DNA from: Roseomonas sp. AR75
Lineage (GTDB): Bacteria > Pseudomonadota > Alphaproteobacteria > Acetobacterales > Acetobacteraceae
Length of the DNA: 64,000 nt
Direction of reading: 5' to 3'
Assembly (NCBI RefSeq): GCF_005222815.1
Contig: NZ_STGB01000001.1
Span: 1,178,001 to 1,242,000 of the forward strand
Part shown: one piece after another, positions 26,075-36,494 of the stretch
Numbering within the stretch: position 1 is the first letter of the stretch
Layout of the letters: each line of letters opens with the position of its first letter
Notes under the pieces: model-generated
The model's database searches: none
What the model was told of the DNA's origin: nothing
Seen by the model: only the letters and a program-made list of their open reading frames with translations
Program-made: the position numbers and the translations under genes

Positions 26075-26869
26075 ATGGGCCAGGCGTCGCGCCAGTGGAT
26101 CGCGCGGGCGCGCATCGCCGCCGCCTTCATCGGCTTCCTGCTGGTCTGGGAAGTCGCGGTGCATGCCTTCGCGATGCCCGAATACATCCTGCCTGCGCCA
26201 AGCCGCATCTTTGCCGATGGCGTCCAGCGCTGGCGCTCGCTGGGCGAGGCGGCGCTGTTCACCGTGCAGCCGATGGTGCTGGGCTTCGTGCTGGCGGTGG
26301 TGCTGGGGGTCGCCATCGCGCTCGGCATCGCCTTCTCCGACACGGCGCGGCAGACGGCCTACCCGCTGCTGGTCTTCCTGCAGATCGTGCCGAAGATCGC
26401 GGTGGCGCCGCTGTTCATCATCTGGTTCGGCTTCGGGCTGATGCCGAAGGTGCTGCTCGTGTTCCTGCTCTCCTTCTTCCCCGTTGTGGTCAGCGCGCTG
26501 CAGGCCTTCCGCAGCCTCGAGGCGGAGGTGGCGGAGCTGCTGCGGTCCTCCGGCGCGACGCGCTGGCGCGCCTTCCGCATGGTGCAGTTGCCGGCCGCGC
26601 TGCCGGTGCTGTTCGGCGGCTTCAAGGTGGCCGCGGCGCTTGCGGCGACGGCGGCCGTGGTCGCGGAGTTCGTCGCGTCGGATCGCGGGCTTGGCTATCT
26701 GCTGCTGGAATACAACGGCAATCTGGACACGCCGATGAGCTTCGCGGCGATCTTCGTGCTGACGGCGCTGGGCCTGTCGCTCTACGGTCTGGTGGAACTG
26801 GCGGAACGCCTCGCGGTGCCCTGGCATGTTTCGCGCCGGCGTGCCGAGGGCGAGGTCGCAGGGTTGTAG
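26075..26869 (+). CDS. ABC transporter permease, NitT/TauT type
   Basis: A 264-residue inner-membrane protein with about six hydrophobic segments and the EAA loop (AEVAELLRSSGATRWRAFRMVQLPAALP), as in SsuC/TauC. The start at 26075 gives a short cytoplasmic N-terminus (MGQASRQWIARARI). It is followed after 13 bases by its receptor gene. It works with the ATPase at 25183 on the other strand. Confidence 0.93.
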   Translation: MGQASRQWIARARIAAAFIGFLLVWEVAVHAFAMPEYILPAPSRIFADGVQRWRSLGEAALFTVQPMVLGFVLAVVLGVAIALGIAFSDTARQTAYPLLVFLQIVPKIAVAPLFIIWFGFGLMPKVLLVFLLSFFPVVVSALQAFRSLEAEVAELLRSSGATRWRAFRMVQLPAALPVLFGGFKVAAALAATAAVVAEFVASDRGLGYLLLEYNGNLDTPMSFAAIFVLTALGLSLYGLVELAERLAVPWHVSRRRAEGEVAGL

Positions 26870-26882
26870 GAGGAAACGAAGG

Positions 26883-27851
26883 ATGCTTCGCAGGCTGTTC
26901 CTGGCGCTCTGCGCCACCGCCGCTATGGCCGCGCCGGCGGCGGCGCAGGACCGCGTGACCTTCCGGCTGAACTGGCTGATCTACGGCTTCCACACGCCCT
27001 TCTACCTGGGCGTGGAGCGCGGCTATTACCGCGAGGCCGGCATCGACCTGACCATCGGCGAGGGCCAGGGCTCGGCGCGCGCGGTGCAGCTCGTCGCCTC
27101 CGGCGGCGACATGTTCGGGCTATCCGACGGCGCCTCCATCATCAACGGCGTGGCGCGTGGCGCGCCGGTGCAGGCGGTGATGGGCATCATGAACAAGTCG
27201 CCCTTCGCGGTGATCGTGCGTGCCGATTCGGGCATCCGCACCATCCGTGACCTCGCCGGCAAGACCATCGCGGCGACCACCGGCGAGGCCGGGCTGGTGA
27301 TGTTCCCGGCGATGCTGCGCACCAACAACATGCCGGCCGATGCCGTGCGCTTCCTGCGCGTGGACGGCGCGGGCAAGCTGGTGGCGACGCTGGAGAACCG
27401 CACCGTCGGCATGCTCGGCGGCGTAGAGAACCAGGCGCTGATCCTGCCACAGCGCGGCCTGCCGGTGCATTCCATCCTCTATGCCGACAACGGCGCCAAC
27501 ACGATGGGGCTGGCGATCCACGCCACGCGCGACACCATCCAGCGCAATCCCGACCTGGTGCGCCGCTTCGTGCGCGCGACGCAGCGTTCCTTCGAAGCCG
27601 GCATGAACGAGCCGGAGGCGGCGATCGCGGCGGGGCTGCGCGTGAAGCCGGACATGGACCGCGACCTGGCGCTGGCGCAGCTTCGCGCCGGGCTGCAGCT
27701 GGTGCGCTCGGCGCATGGCGCGAACCGGCCGATCGGCTGGATGGCGCCGCAGGATTGGAGCGAGACGCTGACCCTGATGCGCGAGTTCCAGGAACTGCGC
27801 ACGGAACTGCCGGCAGACGCCTTCTACAGCAACGCTTTCCTGCCGCAGTGA
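26883..27851 (+). CDS. ABC transporter substrate-binding protein (NMT1/THI5-like)
   Basis: A 322-residue periplasmic receptor starting at 26883 after AGGAGGAAACGAAGG, with a Sec signal peptide ending at AAPAAAQ. NMT1/SsuA fold features: VTFRLNWLIYGFHTPFYLGVERGYYREAGIDLTIGEGQGSA and SDGASIINGVARGAPVQAVMGI. Family members bind sulfonates, nitrate, pyrimidine precursors or thiamine precursors; the FRLNWxxxGxHxPFYLGxxxGYYxxAGI pattern is shared with pyrimidine-precursor and aromatic-acid receptors. The ligand is not assignable. Confidence 0.9.
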   Translation: MLRRLFLALCATAAMAAPAAAQDRVTFRLNWLIYGFHTPFYLGVERGYYREAGIDLTIGEGQGSARAVQLVASGGDMFGLSDGASIINGVARGAPVQAVMGIMNKSPFAVIVRADSGIRTIRDLAGKTIAATTGEAGLVMFPAMLRTNNMPADAVRFLRVDGAGKLVATLENRTVGMLGGVENQALILPQRGLPVHSILYADNGANTMGLAIHATRDTIQRNPDLVRRFVRATQRSFEAGMNEPEAAIAAGLRVKPDMDRDLALAQLRAGLQLVRSAHGANRPIGWMAPQDWSETLTLMREFQELRTELPADAFYSNAFLPQ

Positions 27852-27971
27852 CCGACCGGGCCGAGGAGGCCGCCAGCCGCCTGCCGAAGGCGGGCGAGGC
27901 CGCGAACGCGGCCCGCGGCACGTGCCGCGCAGCCGAGCCGGCGCAGGCGGGCGCCGGCGACTGAGGTGCCC

Positions 27972-28688
27972 ATGAGACGCGGCGTCGCGGTCGTCACCGG
28001 CGGCGCGGGCGGGATCGGCCGCGCCGTCGCGCAGCGGCTGACGCGCGACGGCTACCGCGTGGCGTCCTGGGACCTCTCCGTGAAGGCGCCGGACGCCGCG
28101 CTGGCGCTCGCCGTGGACGTCACGGACGAGGACGCCACGCGGCACGCGGCGCAGGAAACCTGCGCGAAGCTCGGGCCGATCCGCGCTCTGGTGATCAATG
28201 CCGGCATTCTCGGCCCGGTCGCACGCGCCTGGGAGGTGCCACTGGCCGAGACGCGGCGCGTGCTGGAGACGAACCTGCTTTCGGGCTTCGCCACGACCGG
28301 CGCAGTGATCCCGGCGATGCTGCGCAATCCCCTGCCCGACCGCGGCCGCATCGTGCTGATGGGCTCGGCCGTGGGCAAGGAAGGCAGCGCGCTGGCAGGC
28401 GCCTATGCGGCCTCCAAGGCGGGGCTGATGGCGCTGGCGAAGGTGCTCGGCAAGGAACTGGCCACCGAGGGCATCCTGGTGAACGCCATCGCGCCCACGG
28501 TGGTGCGCACGCCGATGGAAGCCACGCTTGATCCGGCGCAGCGCGCCGACAAGCTGCGCCGCATCCCGATGGGGCGCTTCGCGGAAGCGGAGGAAGTCGC
28601 CGCCATGGTGAGCTTCCTCTGTGGCCCCGATTGCAGCTTCTCCACCGGCGCGGTGTTCGATCTCTCGGGTGGCCGCTTGCATGATTGA
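27972..28688 (+). CDS. Short-chain dehydrogenase/reductase
   Basis: A 238-residue classical SDR: cofactor loop TGGAGGIGRAV, structural NAG in VINAGILG, catalytic Ser in LMGSAVGKEGS and YAASK (Tyr-Lys). The ATG at 27972 follows GAGGTGCCC; an in-frame GTG lies 6 bases earlier. It is the third gene of the rightward ABC operon and is followed closely by the dimeric-barrel gene, so it probably oxidises or reduces the imported compound. Confidence 0.9.
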   Translation: MRRGVAVVTGGAGGIGRAVAQRLTRDGYRVASWDLSVKAPDAALALAVDVTDEDATRHAAQETCAKLGPIRALVINAGILGPVARAWEVPLAETRRVLETNLLSGFATTGAVIPAMLRNPLPDRGRIVLMGSAVGKEGSALAGAYAASKAGLMALAKVLGKELATEGILVNAIAPTVVRTPMEATLDPAQRADKLRRIPMGRFAEAEEVAAMVSFLCGPDCSFSTGAVFDLSGGRLHD

Positions 28689-28702
28689 GGGACGCGCGAA
28701 AA

Positions 28703-29371
28703 ATGCTCGCAGGTGAAGCCGCGGTGGCGATCTGGAACGGCGTGACGCCGGAAGGACGGGCGGAGTTCTACGCCTGGCACTTGCATGAGCACATGGCCGA
28801 GCGCGTCGGCATCCCCGGCTTCCGCCGCGGACGCCGCTTCATCGCCCTGGACGGCATGACGCGCCCGGAATTCTTCACGCTCTACGAAGCCGACACGATG
28901 CAGGTGCTGCAGGGGCAGGACTACGCCAACCGCCTGAACGCGCCCTCCGCCTGGACGAAGCGCGCCACGCAGGGCTTCAGGGACACCTCCCGCGGCCTGG
29001 CGCGGGTGGTGGCGAGCCACGGCGTCGGCCCGGGCGGCGTGATGCTGACGCTGCGCTTCGATGCGCCGCCCTCGGCCATCCCCGCCGTCTCCGCGCTCGT
29101 CGCGCAGGCCGCGACGGCTGCGCGCGTCACGGGCGCGCATCTGCTGATCACCGACGACGCGGCCTCCAACGAGGACAGCGCCGAGAAGCGGGGGCGCAAC
29201 GACATCACCCCGCCACCGGCCTGGATCATCCTGGCCGAAGCGACGGATGCCGAGGCGCTGGCGCCGCTGTTCCCGGAAGCGGCGTTGCGCGCCGCCGGCG
29301 CCCTCGCCGCGCCGCTGCGCGGCACCTACCGGCTCGAATTCATGCGCCTGAAGACAAGCTGGGGCACCTGA
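28703..29371 (+). CDS. Uncharacterised dimeric alpha/beta-barrel-like protein
   Basis: A 222-residue protein that starts at 28703 after GAGGGA, 14 bases from the SDR stop. The first ~110 residues (AIWNGVTPEGRAEFYAWHLHEHMAERVGIPGFRRGRRF...FFTLYEADTMQVLQGQDY) have the ferredoxin-like pattern W-x-E-H-PGF-x-R-RF seen in EthD/ABM-type barrels; residues ~115-222 look like a second, weaker repeat. Such proteins bind or isomerise small aromatic or ketone substrates. It is last in the ABC-SDR operon and convergent with the next gene. No firm family name. Confidence 0.6.
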   Translation: MLAGEAAVAIWNGVTPEGRAEFYAWHLHEHMAERVGIPGFRRGRRFIALDGMTRPEFFTLYEADTMQVLQGQDYANRLNAPSAWTKRATQGFRDTSRGLARVVASHGVGPGGVMLTLRFDAPPSAIPAVSALVAQAATAARVTGAHLLITDDAASNEDSAEKRGRNDITPPPAWIILAEATDAEALAPLFPEAALRAAGALAAPLRGTYRLEFMRLKTSWGT

Positions 29372-29378
29372 CGGCGCG

Positions 29379-29684
29379 CTACAGCGACCGTCGCGTATCC
29401 CACACCGCGGCGCGGCCGCGCAGCAGCGGGCGGCCCTGCAGGTCGCAGGGCTCCACCCGGCTGCGCGACACCGCCACCGCCCGCACCATGTCCGCGTCCT
29501 TGGCGCGGCTGTAGCCGGCGAACTTGATGTCGAGCGAGCCGTCGGGGTTCACGCGCATCACGCGGCCCCAGTCGCCCGCATAGGCGGTGACGAGCGGGCC
29601 GTCCTCGTCGCGCTTCAGGCGGACAAGGTCGCCCTGCTCGTAGAAGTAGATGTCGTCGCCGTCATGGCCGGTCATTACGCGCAT
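29379..29684 (-). CDS. Hypothetical protein, SH3-like/beta-barrel character
   Basis: A 101-residue protein without signal peptide. DDIYFYEQGDLVRLKRDEDGPLVTAYAGDWGRVMRVNPDGSLDIKFAGYSR reads like a small SH3/KOW-type barrel: GDWGRVMRVNPDGSLDIKF resembles a KOW turn. The C-terminus is basic. A second ATG lies three codons in (29675). It stands alone between convergent and same-strand neighbours. Function unknown. Confidence 0.55.
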   Translation of the reverse strand: MRVMTGHDGDDIYFYEQGDLVRLKRDEDGPLVTAYAGDWGRVMRVNPDGSLDIKFAGYSRAKDADMVRAVAVSRSRVEPCDLQGRPLLRGRAAVWDTRRSL

Positions 29685-29726
29685 GACGCCAGTTAGCCGG
29701 GGCGGGCTTGCGGAAGTGTAAAGCCC

Positions 29727-29891
29727 TTAGCGCTTGCCGAGGCCGCCGCCGGCCAGCAGCGTGCCGGCCAGTCCCACGGCAAGCCCGGCGGTGACGCCGA
29801 GGGAGCCGAACAGGTAGCCCGCGATCACCACCAGCACCACAGTCGCGGCCAGGCCGTAGCCGAAGCGCCGCAGGCGGGATTTCTCGTTCAT
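29727..29891 (-). CDS. Small two-helix membrane protein downstream of pyrG
   Basis: A 54-residue frame: M-N-E-K-S-R-L-R-R-F-G-Y followed by two hydrophobic segments (GLAATVVLVVIAGYLFGSLG and VTAGLAVGLAGTLLAGGGLG) and a basic KR end, then TAA. The start is 11 bases past the pyrG stop and has a GGAGGC-like site, so it is likely translated from the pyrG message. Positive-inside basic N-terminus. No family recognised; it could be a real small membrane protein overlooked by length cut-offs. Confidence 0.55.
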   Translation of the reverse strand: MNEKSRLRRFGYGLAATVVLVVIAGYLFGSLGVTAGLAVGLAGTLLAGGGLGKR

Positions 29892-29902
29892 CGTGGCCTC
29901 CG

Positions 29903-31546
<1,644 letters not shown>

Positions 31547-31638
31547 TCATACCCTGCCGGAGGAGTCGGGCAAACCCTTGGTGATCGTTGCCGGAGGGCA
31601 GCGGCCATGCGGCCGGCGCGGGCCGGCCCTTCTTGATC

Positions 31639-31971
31639 TCAGTTCGTCGGTACTGCCGGCACGGTCGGCAGCCCGGGCGCCGGAGCCAGCGGCGCGCTCG
31701 CCGGGGCATCGGTCGGAGCGTCGAGGATCGAGCCGCGGGGCGCCTGACCCCTGCCGATCATGGCCAGCACCAGGGCCAGGACCATGAAGGCGGTGCCCAG
31801 GATCGCGGTGGTGCGGGTGAGCAGATTGGCCGTGCCGCGCCCGCTCATGAAGGAGCCCATGCCCTGGGAGGAGCCCACGCCGAGCCCTCCACCCTCGCTG
31901 CGCTGGACCAGGATGACCCCGATCATGGCAAGGGTGACGAGCAGGAACAGGACGAGCAGCACGGTGTTCAT
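31639..31971 (-). CDS. secG: Preprotein translocase subunit SecG
   Basis: A 110-residue protein with two membrane helices (NTVLLVLFLLVTLAMIGVILVQ and LLTRTTAILGTAFMVLALVLAMI) and the conserved cytoplasmic loop QRSEGGGLGVGSSQGMGSFMSGRGTANLLTR. It stabilises SecYE during protein export. An Ala/Pro-rich C-terminal tail is typical of alphaproteobacterial SecG. It sits between tpiA and pyrG. Confidence 0.95.
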   Translation of the reverse strand: MNTVLLVLFLLVTLAMIGVILVQRSEGGGLGVGSSQGMGSFMSGRGTANLLTRTTAILGTAFMVLALVLAMIGRGQAPRGSILDAPTDAPASAPLAPAPGLPTVPAVPTN

Positions 31972-32018
31972 GGCGGGCGGTATCTAGCTTGGGCAGGACC
32001 GGATTGCCAGGGCCAGCC

Positions 32019-32762
32019 TCAACCGGCCGCCCGGGCGATCGCCAGGAAGTCCGCCGCGACCAGGCTGGCGCCGCCGACCAGTCCACCATCCACATTCGGC
32101 AGGGCGAGGATCGCCTTCGCGTTTCCGGGCTTCATGGAGCCGCCATAGAGGATCCGCATCCCCTGCCCCGCCGCGCCGAAGCGTGCCGCCAGCCGGGCGC
32201 GGATCACGTCATGGATGGCGGCGATGTCGGCTTCCGTGGGCGTGCGGCCCGTGCCGATGGCCCAGACCGGCTCATAGGCCACCACCCCGGCGAAGCCGTC
32301 GGGCAGACTTTCGGCAAGCTGGCGCTCCACCACCGCCTCGGCCTGGCCGGCCAGGCGCTCGGCCTCGGTCTCGCCCACGCAGACGATGGGGATGAGGCCG
32401 GCAGCGGCCGCCGCCTCCGCCTTGGCGCGGACCGCGGCGTCGGTCTCGGCGTGATCCGTCCGGCGCTCGGAATGGCCGAGGATGACGAAGGCGGCGCCGG
32501 CATCCTTCAGCATGGGCGCAGCGACATCGCCGGTATGGGCGCCCTTGGCCGCCGCATGGCAGTCCTGGCCACCCACCGCAACCGGCGAACCGGCGAGCGC
32601 CGCCGCCACGGAGGCGACATGCAGGAAGGTCGGGCAGACCAGCAGGTCGGCGGGCAGCCCGGCGGCGCCCTCCCGCACGGCAGTCGCCAGCGCGGCGGCC
32701 TCGGCCATGCTGCCATGCATCTTCCAGTTGCCGGCGATCAGCGGCCTCACGCCCGGGGTCAT
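32019..32762 (-). CDS. tpiA: Triose-phosphate isomerase
   Basis: A 247-residue TIM barrel: IAGNWKMHG (substrate Asn/Lys), catalytic His in FVILGHSERR, catalytic Glu in VAYEPVWAIGTGRTPT and the phosphate-binding ILYGGSMKPGNA. The ATG at 32762 is the conserved start; the frame continues upstream into the promoter. It interconverts dihydroxyacetone phosphate and glyceraldehyde-3-phosphate. Divergent from the ppiD-like gene. Confidence 0.97.
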   Translation of the reverse strand: MTPGVRPLIAGNWKMHGSMAEAAALATAVREGAAGLPADLLVCPTFLHVASVAAALAGSPVAVGGQDCHAAAKGAHTGDVAAPMLKDAGAAFVILGHSERRTDHAETDAAVRAKAEAAAAAGLIPIVCVGETEAERLAGQAEAVVERQLAESLPDGFAGVVAYEPVWAIGTGRTPTEADIAAIHDVIRARLAARFGAAGQGMRILYGGSMKPGNAKAILALPNVDGGLVGGASLVAADFLAIARAAG

Positions 32763-32845
32763 GCGCGCCCTCTCCCTTGCCCGGCTCCGGCTAGCAACGC
32801 CGGCCCGGGCTGGCAACGGGCGGGCCTCTGCGCTACGCCCCGATC

Positions 32846-34747
32846 ATGATCACCTGGTTCCGCAACCTCGCGAAGTCCTGGGTCGCGAAGGTCCTTTTCG
32901 TCCTGCTGATCCTGTCCTTCGGGATCTGGGGCATCGAGGACGTCGTGCGCAATTTCTGGCGCGAGACCGCCGTGGTCCGCATGAACGGCGCGGAGATCGA
33001 GGTGCCACAGGCGCAGATGGCGGCGCGGCGCGAGCTGCAGCGCCTGCAGCGCCAGCTCGGCCCGACCTTCGAGCCCGACGCGGCGGTGCGGGAGGCGATC
33101 GCCCGCCAGGCGATCGAGACCCTGATCCAGGAGAATGCCCAGCGGATCGAGGCGCAGCGCCTCGGCCTCTCGACGCCCGATGATCAGGTCGCCGCCTATG
33201 TCCGCGGCATCCCGAGCTTCCAGATGGGCGGCCAGTTCAGCAGGTCCATCCTGGACCAGTTCCTCCGGCAGAACGACATGACCGAGGGGCAGTTCCTGCA
33301 GCTCGTGCGCGACGACCTGCAACGCATGCAGCTTGTCGGCGCGGTGCGCGCCGGCGCGGCCGCCCCCGGCTCCCTCGCGCAAGCCCTGTTCGAATGGGAA
33401 CGGGAGCGGCGCGTGGCCCAGGTCGCGGAACTCACCCTGCTCGACGCGCCCGAACCGGAGCCGCCGACCGAGGCCCAACTCGAGCGTTTCCACGCGAACA
33501 ACCCCGACCTCTTCTCCACGCCGGAACTGCGCGAGGTGTTCCTCGGCGTGCTCTCGGCCGAGACGCTGCTGGACCAGGTGGAGGTGAGCGAGGAGGAATT
33601 GCGCGCCGCGTTCGAGGCGCGGCGCGGGCAGTTCGAGACGGCGGAGCGCCGCACGCTGCAGCAGGCGCTGCTGCCGACACAGGAGGCCGCGCAGCGCATC
33701 GCCGAGGCTTGGCGGCAGGGCGCCGATTTCGCCGCGATCGAGCGCGAGGCGCAGGCAGCAGGCGGATCGGCCGTCGCGCTCGGCGCCGTCGCGCGTGCCG
33801 ACCTGCCGGTGCCGGAGCTTGCCGCCGCCGCCTTCGACACGCCGCAGGGCGGCGTCTCCGCGCCGGTGCAGACCGCCTTCGGCTGGCACGTGCTGCGCGT
33901 CGAGAGCATCGCGCCCGGCACCACCGTCACGCTGGAACAGGTCAGCGACCGGCTGCGCCAGGAGATCGCGCTGGAAAAGGCCGCCGACCTCGCCTTCGAC
34001 CGCGCAAACCGGGTGGAGGACGCCCTGGCCGGCGGGGCGAGCCTGGCCGAAGCCGGGCAGCGTTTCGGCATGCAGGTGACCCCGCTCACCCTGGATGCCG
34101 AGGGCCGCGACGCGGAGGGTGCGCCGGTGCCGCTGCCCGTCCCCGCCGCCGGCCGCGCGGAGACGCTGCGCGCCATCTTCACCGCGCAGCTGGGCAATGC
34201 GCCGCGGCTGCAGGAATTGCGCCAAGCCGATGCGTTCGTTGCCGTGGAGCTGCGCGGCGTGATCCCCCCGGCGCTGAAGCCCTTCGCCAGCATCGAGCCG
34301 GAGGTGCGGCTCGCCTTCATCAACGACGCCAAGCGCCGGACCCAGGAGGAGCGCGCCGCCGCCCTGCTGGCCGCGGTGCGCGGCGGGCAGACCCTGGAGG
34401 AGGCGGCGCGCGCCGCCGGCATCGCGTCCGACAGGCTTGGGCCCTTCGGTCGCCGGCCGGAGCCCGGCACGCCAGGGCTGACCGTTCCGCCGGAGCTTCT
34501 CGGCCCGCTCTTCGCCGCGACCCTCAACGAGGCGACGATGGTGCCGACGCGGGACGGCTTCGCGGTGGCGCAGTTGCTGGAGATCGTGAAGCCCGACGCA
34601 GGCGCCGAGGCCGAAGCGCTGACCAATGCGCGTCGCAACGCCCAGGCGCAGGCGGCGGAGGACCTGGAGGCGCAATTCGCCGCGGCGCTGCGGGCACGGG
34701 CGGATCCGCGCATCAGCCCCACGCTGATGCAGCAGGTCGTGCCGTGA
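32846..34747 (+). CDS. PpiD-like membrane-anchored peptidyl-prolyl isomerase (SurA_N domain)
   Basis: A 633-residue periplasmic chaperone held by one N-terminal helix (AKVLFVLLILSFGIWGIEDVV) after a basic MITWFRNLAKSW start. A SurA_N_3-like helical domain (~36-175) leads to a parvulin-type PPIC region (~270-355: FAAIEREAQAAGGSAVALGAVARADLP...FGWHVLRV), followed by a long helical C-terminus. It probably assists folding of exported proteins near the Sec channel; secG lies two genes away. Start ATG as in relatives. The parvulin catalytic residues appear degenerate, as in PpiD. Confidence 0.88.
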   Translation: MITWFRNLAKSWVAKVLFVLLILSFGIWGIEDVVRNFWRETAVVRMNGAEIEVPQAQMAARRELQRLQRQLGPTFEPDAAVREAIARQAIETLIQENAQRIEAQRLGLSTPDDQVAAYVRGIPSFQMGGQFSRSILDQFLRQNDMTEGQFLQLVRDDLQRMQLVGAVRAGAAAPGSLAQALFEWERERRVAQVAELTLLDAPEPEPPTEAQLERFHANNPDLFSTPELREVFLGVLSAETLLDQVEVSEEELRAAFEARRGQFETAERRTLQQALLPTQEAAQRIAEAWRQGADFAAIEREAQAAGGSAVALGAVARADLPVPELAAAAFDTPQGGVSAPVQTAFGWHVLRVESIAPGTTVTLEQVSDRLRQEIALEKAADLAFDRANRVEDALAGGASLAEAGQRFGMQVTPLTLDAEGRDAEGAPVPLPVPAAGRAETLRAIFTAQLGNAPRLQELRQADAFVAVELRGVIPPALKPFASIEPEVRLAFINDAKRRTQEERAAALLAAVRGGQTLEEAARAAGIASDRLGPFGRRPEPGTPGLTVPPELLGPLFAATLNEATMVPTRDGFAVAQLLEIVKPDAGAEAEALTNARRNAQAQAAEDLEAQFAAALRARADPRISPTLMQQVVP

Positions 34748-34775
34748 TCTTGGGGCGGAAAGGGGAGCAGCGCGG

Positions 34776-36284
34776 ATGCCCGGCAGCCTGACCTTCGCCC
34801 AGTTCGCGGAAGGCCTTGCGGCTGGCCGCGGCCAGGTGCTCTCGCGCGAGCGCGTCGCCGATCTGGATACGCCCGTGGGCGCCTTCCTGCGCCTGGCGCA
34901 GAACCGGCCGAACGCCTTCCTGCTGGAAAGCGTCGAAGGCGGCGCGGCGCGCGGCCGCTTCTCCTCCATCGGGCTGGAGCCGGACCTGATCTGGCGCTGC
35001 CGCGACGGCAAGGCCGAGCTGAACCGCCACGCCCAGGCGGCGCCGCATGGCTTCGTGGCGGAGGATGCAGCGCCGCTGGAGAGCCTGCGCGCGCTGATCG
35101 CGGAATCGCGGCTGGTCATGCCGGCGGGGCTGCCCTCGATCTCTGCCGGCCTGTTCGGGCTGCTGGGCTACGACATGGTGCGGCAGATCGAGCGCCTGCC
35201 GCAGAAGAACCCGGACGTGCTGGGCATCCCGGATGCGGTGATGTTCCGCCCGACCCTGACCGCGGTGTTCGACCATGTGCGCGACACGCTGACCCTCGTG
35301 ACTCCGGTCTGGCCCGCCGAGGGCCTCGATCCCCGCGCCGCCTGGGACTTGGCGCAGGCGCGGCTCGACGAGGCGGAGGCGGCGCTGGACCGCCCCCTGC
35401 CCCGCCCCGCGCCGCCCGCCGCGCTGCCCGCCCTGCCGGCGCCGAGCTCCAACTTCACCAAGGCCGAGTACATGGCCGCGGTCGAGCGCGGGAAGGAGTA
35501 CATCGCGGCCGGCGACGTGTTCCAGGTAGTGCCCTCGCAGCGCTTCTCGGTGCCCTTCGCGCTGCCGCCCTTCGCGTTGTATCGCGCGCTGCGGCGGCTG
35601 AACCCCGCGCCCTACCTGTTCTTCCTCGACCTTGGCAGCTTCGCGCTGGTCGGCGCCTCGCCCGAGATTCTCGTCAGTGTGAAGCACGGGGAGGTGAAGC
35701 TGCGGCCGCTGGCCGGCACCCGCCCGCGCGGCGCGACGCCGGAGGAGGATGCGCGGCTGGAACGCGAGCTGCTGGCGGACCCGAAGGAACTCGCCGAGCA
35801 CCTGATGCTGCTCGACCTCGGCCGCAACGATGTCGGCCGCGTGGCGGAGATCGGCAGCGTGCGCGTGACGCAGCGCTTCCAAGTGGAGCGCTATTCGCAG
35901 GTGATGCACATCATGAGCGAGGTGGTCGGCCGCCTGCGCCCCGGCCTGGATGCGCTGGACGCGCTGATGGCGGGCTTCCCGGCCGGCACGCTCTCCGGCG
36001 CGCCGAAGGTGCGGGCGATGGAGATCATCGAGGAGCTGGAGCCCTCGCGCCGCGGCACCTATGCGGGCGGCGTCGGCTATTTCGGCGCCGATGGCGACAT
36101 GGACACCTGCATCGCGCTGCGCACCGCGCTGGTGAAGGACGGCATGATGCATGTGCAGGCCGGCGCCGGCGTGGTGGCGGATTCCGACCCCGAGGCGGAA
36201 TACGCCGAGACGCAGCAGAAGGCCCGCGCCCTGTTCCGAGCGGCGGAGGAAGCGGTGCGCTTCGCGGCGGGGCGGAGGGGGTAG
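34776..36284 (+). CDS. trpE: Anthranilate synthase component I
   Basis: A 502-residue chorismate-utilising enzyme: N-domain with the LLESVEGGAARGRFSSIG tryptophan-feedback region, the chorismate-binding domain with KHGEVKLRPLAGTRPRG, DLGRNDVGRV, VMHIMSEVVGRLRPG, FPAGTLSGAPKVRAMEIIEELEP and GVGYFGADGDMDTCIALRT. It makes anthranilate for tryptophan with TrpG. Relatives usually have trpG, trpD and trpC downstream; here a repeat pair and a catabolic island follow instead. Only 28 bases separate it from the ppiD-like gene, so there is no leader peptide. Confidence 0.96.
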   Translation: MPGSLTFAQFAEGLAAGRGQVLSRERVADLDTPVGAFLRLAQNRPNAFLLESVEGGAARGRFSSIGLEPDLIWRCRDGKAELNRHAQAAPHGFVAEDAAPLESLRALIAESRLVMPAGLPSISAGLFGLLGYDMVRQIERLPQKNPDVLGIPDAVMFRPTLTAVFDHVRDTLTLVTPVWPAEGLDPRAAWDLAQARLDEAEAALDRPLPRPAPPAALPALPAPSSNFTKAEYMAAVERGKEYIAAGDVFQVVPSQRFSVPFALPPFALYRALRRLNPAPYLFFLDLGSFALVGASPEILVSVKHGEVKLRPLAGTRPRGATPEEDARLERELLADPKELAEHLMLLDLGRNDVGRVAEIGSVRVTQRFQVERYSQVMHIMSEVVGRLRPGLDALDALMAGFPAGTLSGAPKVRAMEIIEELEPSRRGTYAGGVGYFGADGDMDTCIALRTALVKDGMMHVQAGAGVVADSDPEAEYAETQQKARALFRAAEEAVRFAAGRRG

Positions 36285-36336
36285 GTTCTTCCGCTGTCGG
36301 CTGCCCACGAATTGGGCAGCCCGCCCTGCTTCCCTC

Positions 36337-36494
36337 TCCTGCTTTGCCGGGGAGGGTGCCCGCGTGAAGCGCGGGCGGGTGGGGGCGCGACCGACGACGA
36401 CAAATTGCGGGCCTCGCTCCGGACGGGTTCTTGATCCCACAGGGACGGTCGCGCCCCCACCCCGACCCTCCCCCGCATGCGGGGGAGGGAGAGA
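36337..36494. repeat. Dispersed GC-rich palindromic repeat, copy D (two units)
   Basis: Two units in the 239-base trpE-amidase gap. Unit 1 (36337-36400) is diverged, with CCGGGGAGGGTGCCCGCG and a GAAGCGCGGGCGGGTGGGGG end. Unit 2 (36448-36494) is near perfect: GCGCCCCCACCCCGACCCTC, then a CCCCCGCATGCGGGGG hairpin and AGGGAGAGAAG. The units face each other around an ordinary 50-base spacer. They mark the border between conserved trpE and the catabolic island. Confidence 0.8.

Noticed and set aside
27848..27964. A 38-codon frame (GTG overlapping the receptor stop) between the ABC receptor and SDR genes
   Set aside because: Ala/Glu/Arg-rich composition without any pattern and a GTG that merely overlaps TGA; most likely spacer.
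31610..31630. GGCCGG / CCGGCC hairpin after secG considered as an intrinsic terminator
   Set aside because: No T-run follows on the secG strand, and such GC palindromes are common by chance here.
34748..34775. Possible trp attenuator leader before trpE
   Set aside because: Only 28 bases separate the genes; there is no room for a leader peptide and alternative hairpins.
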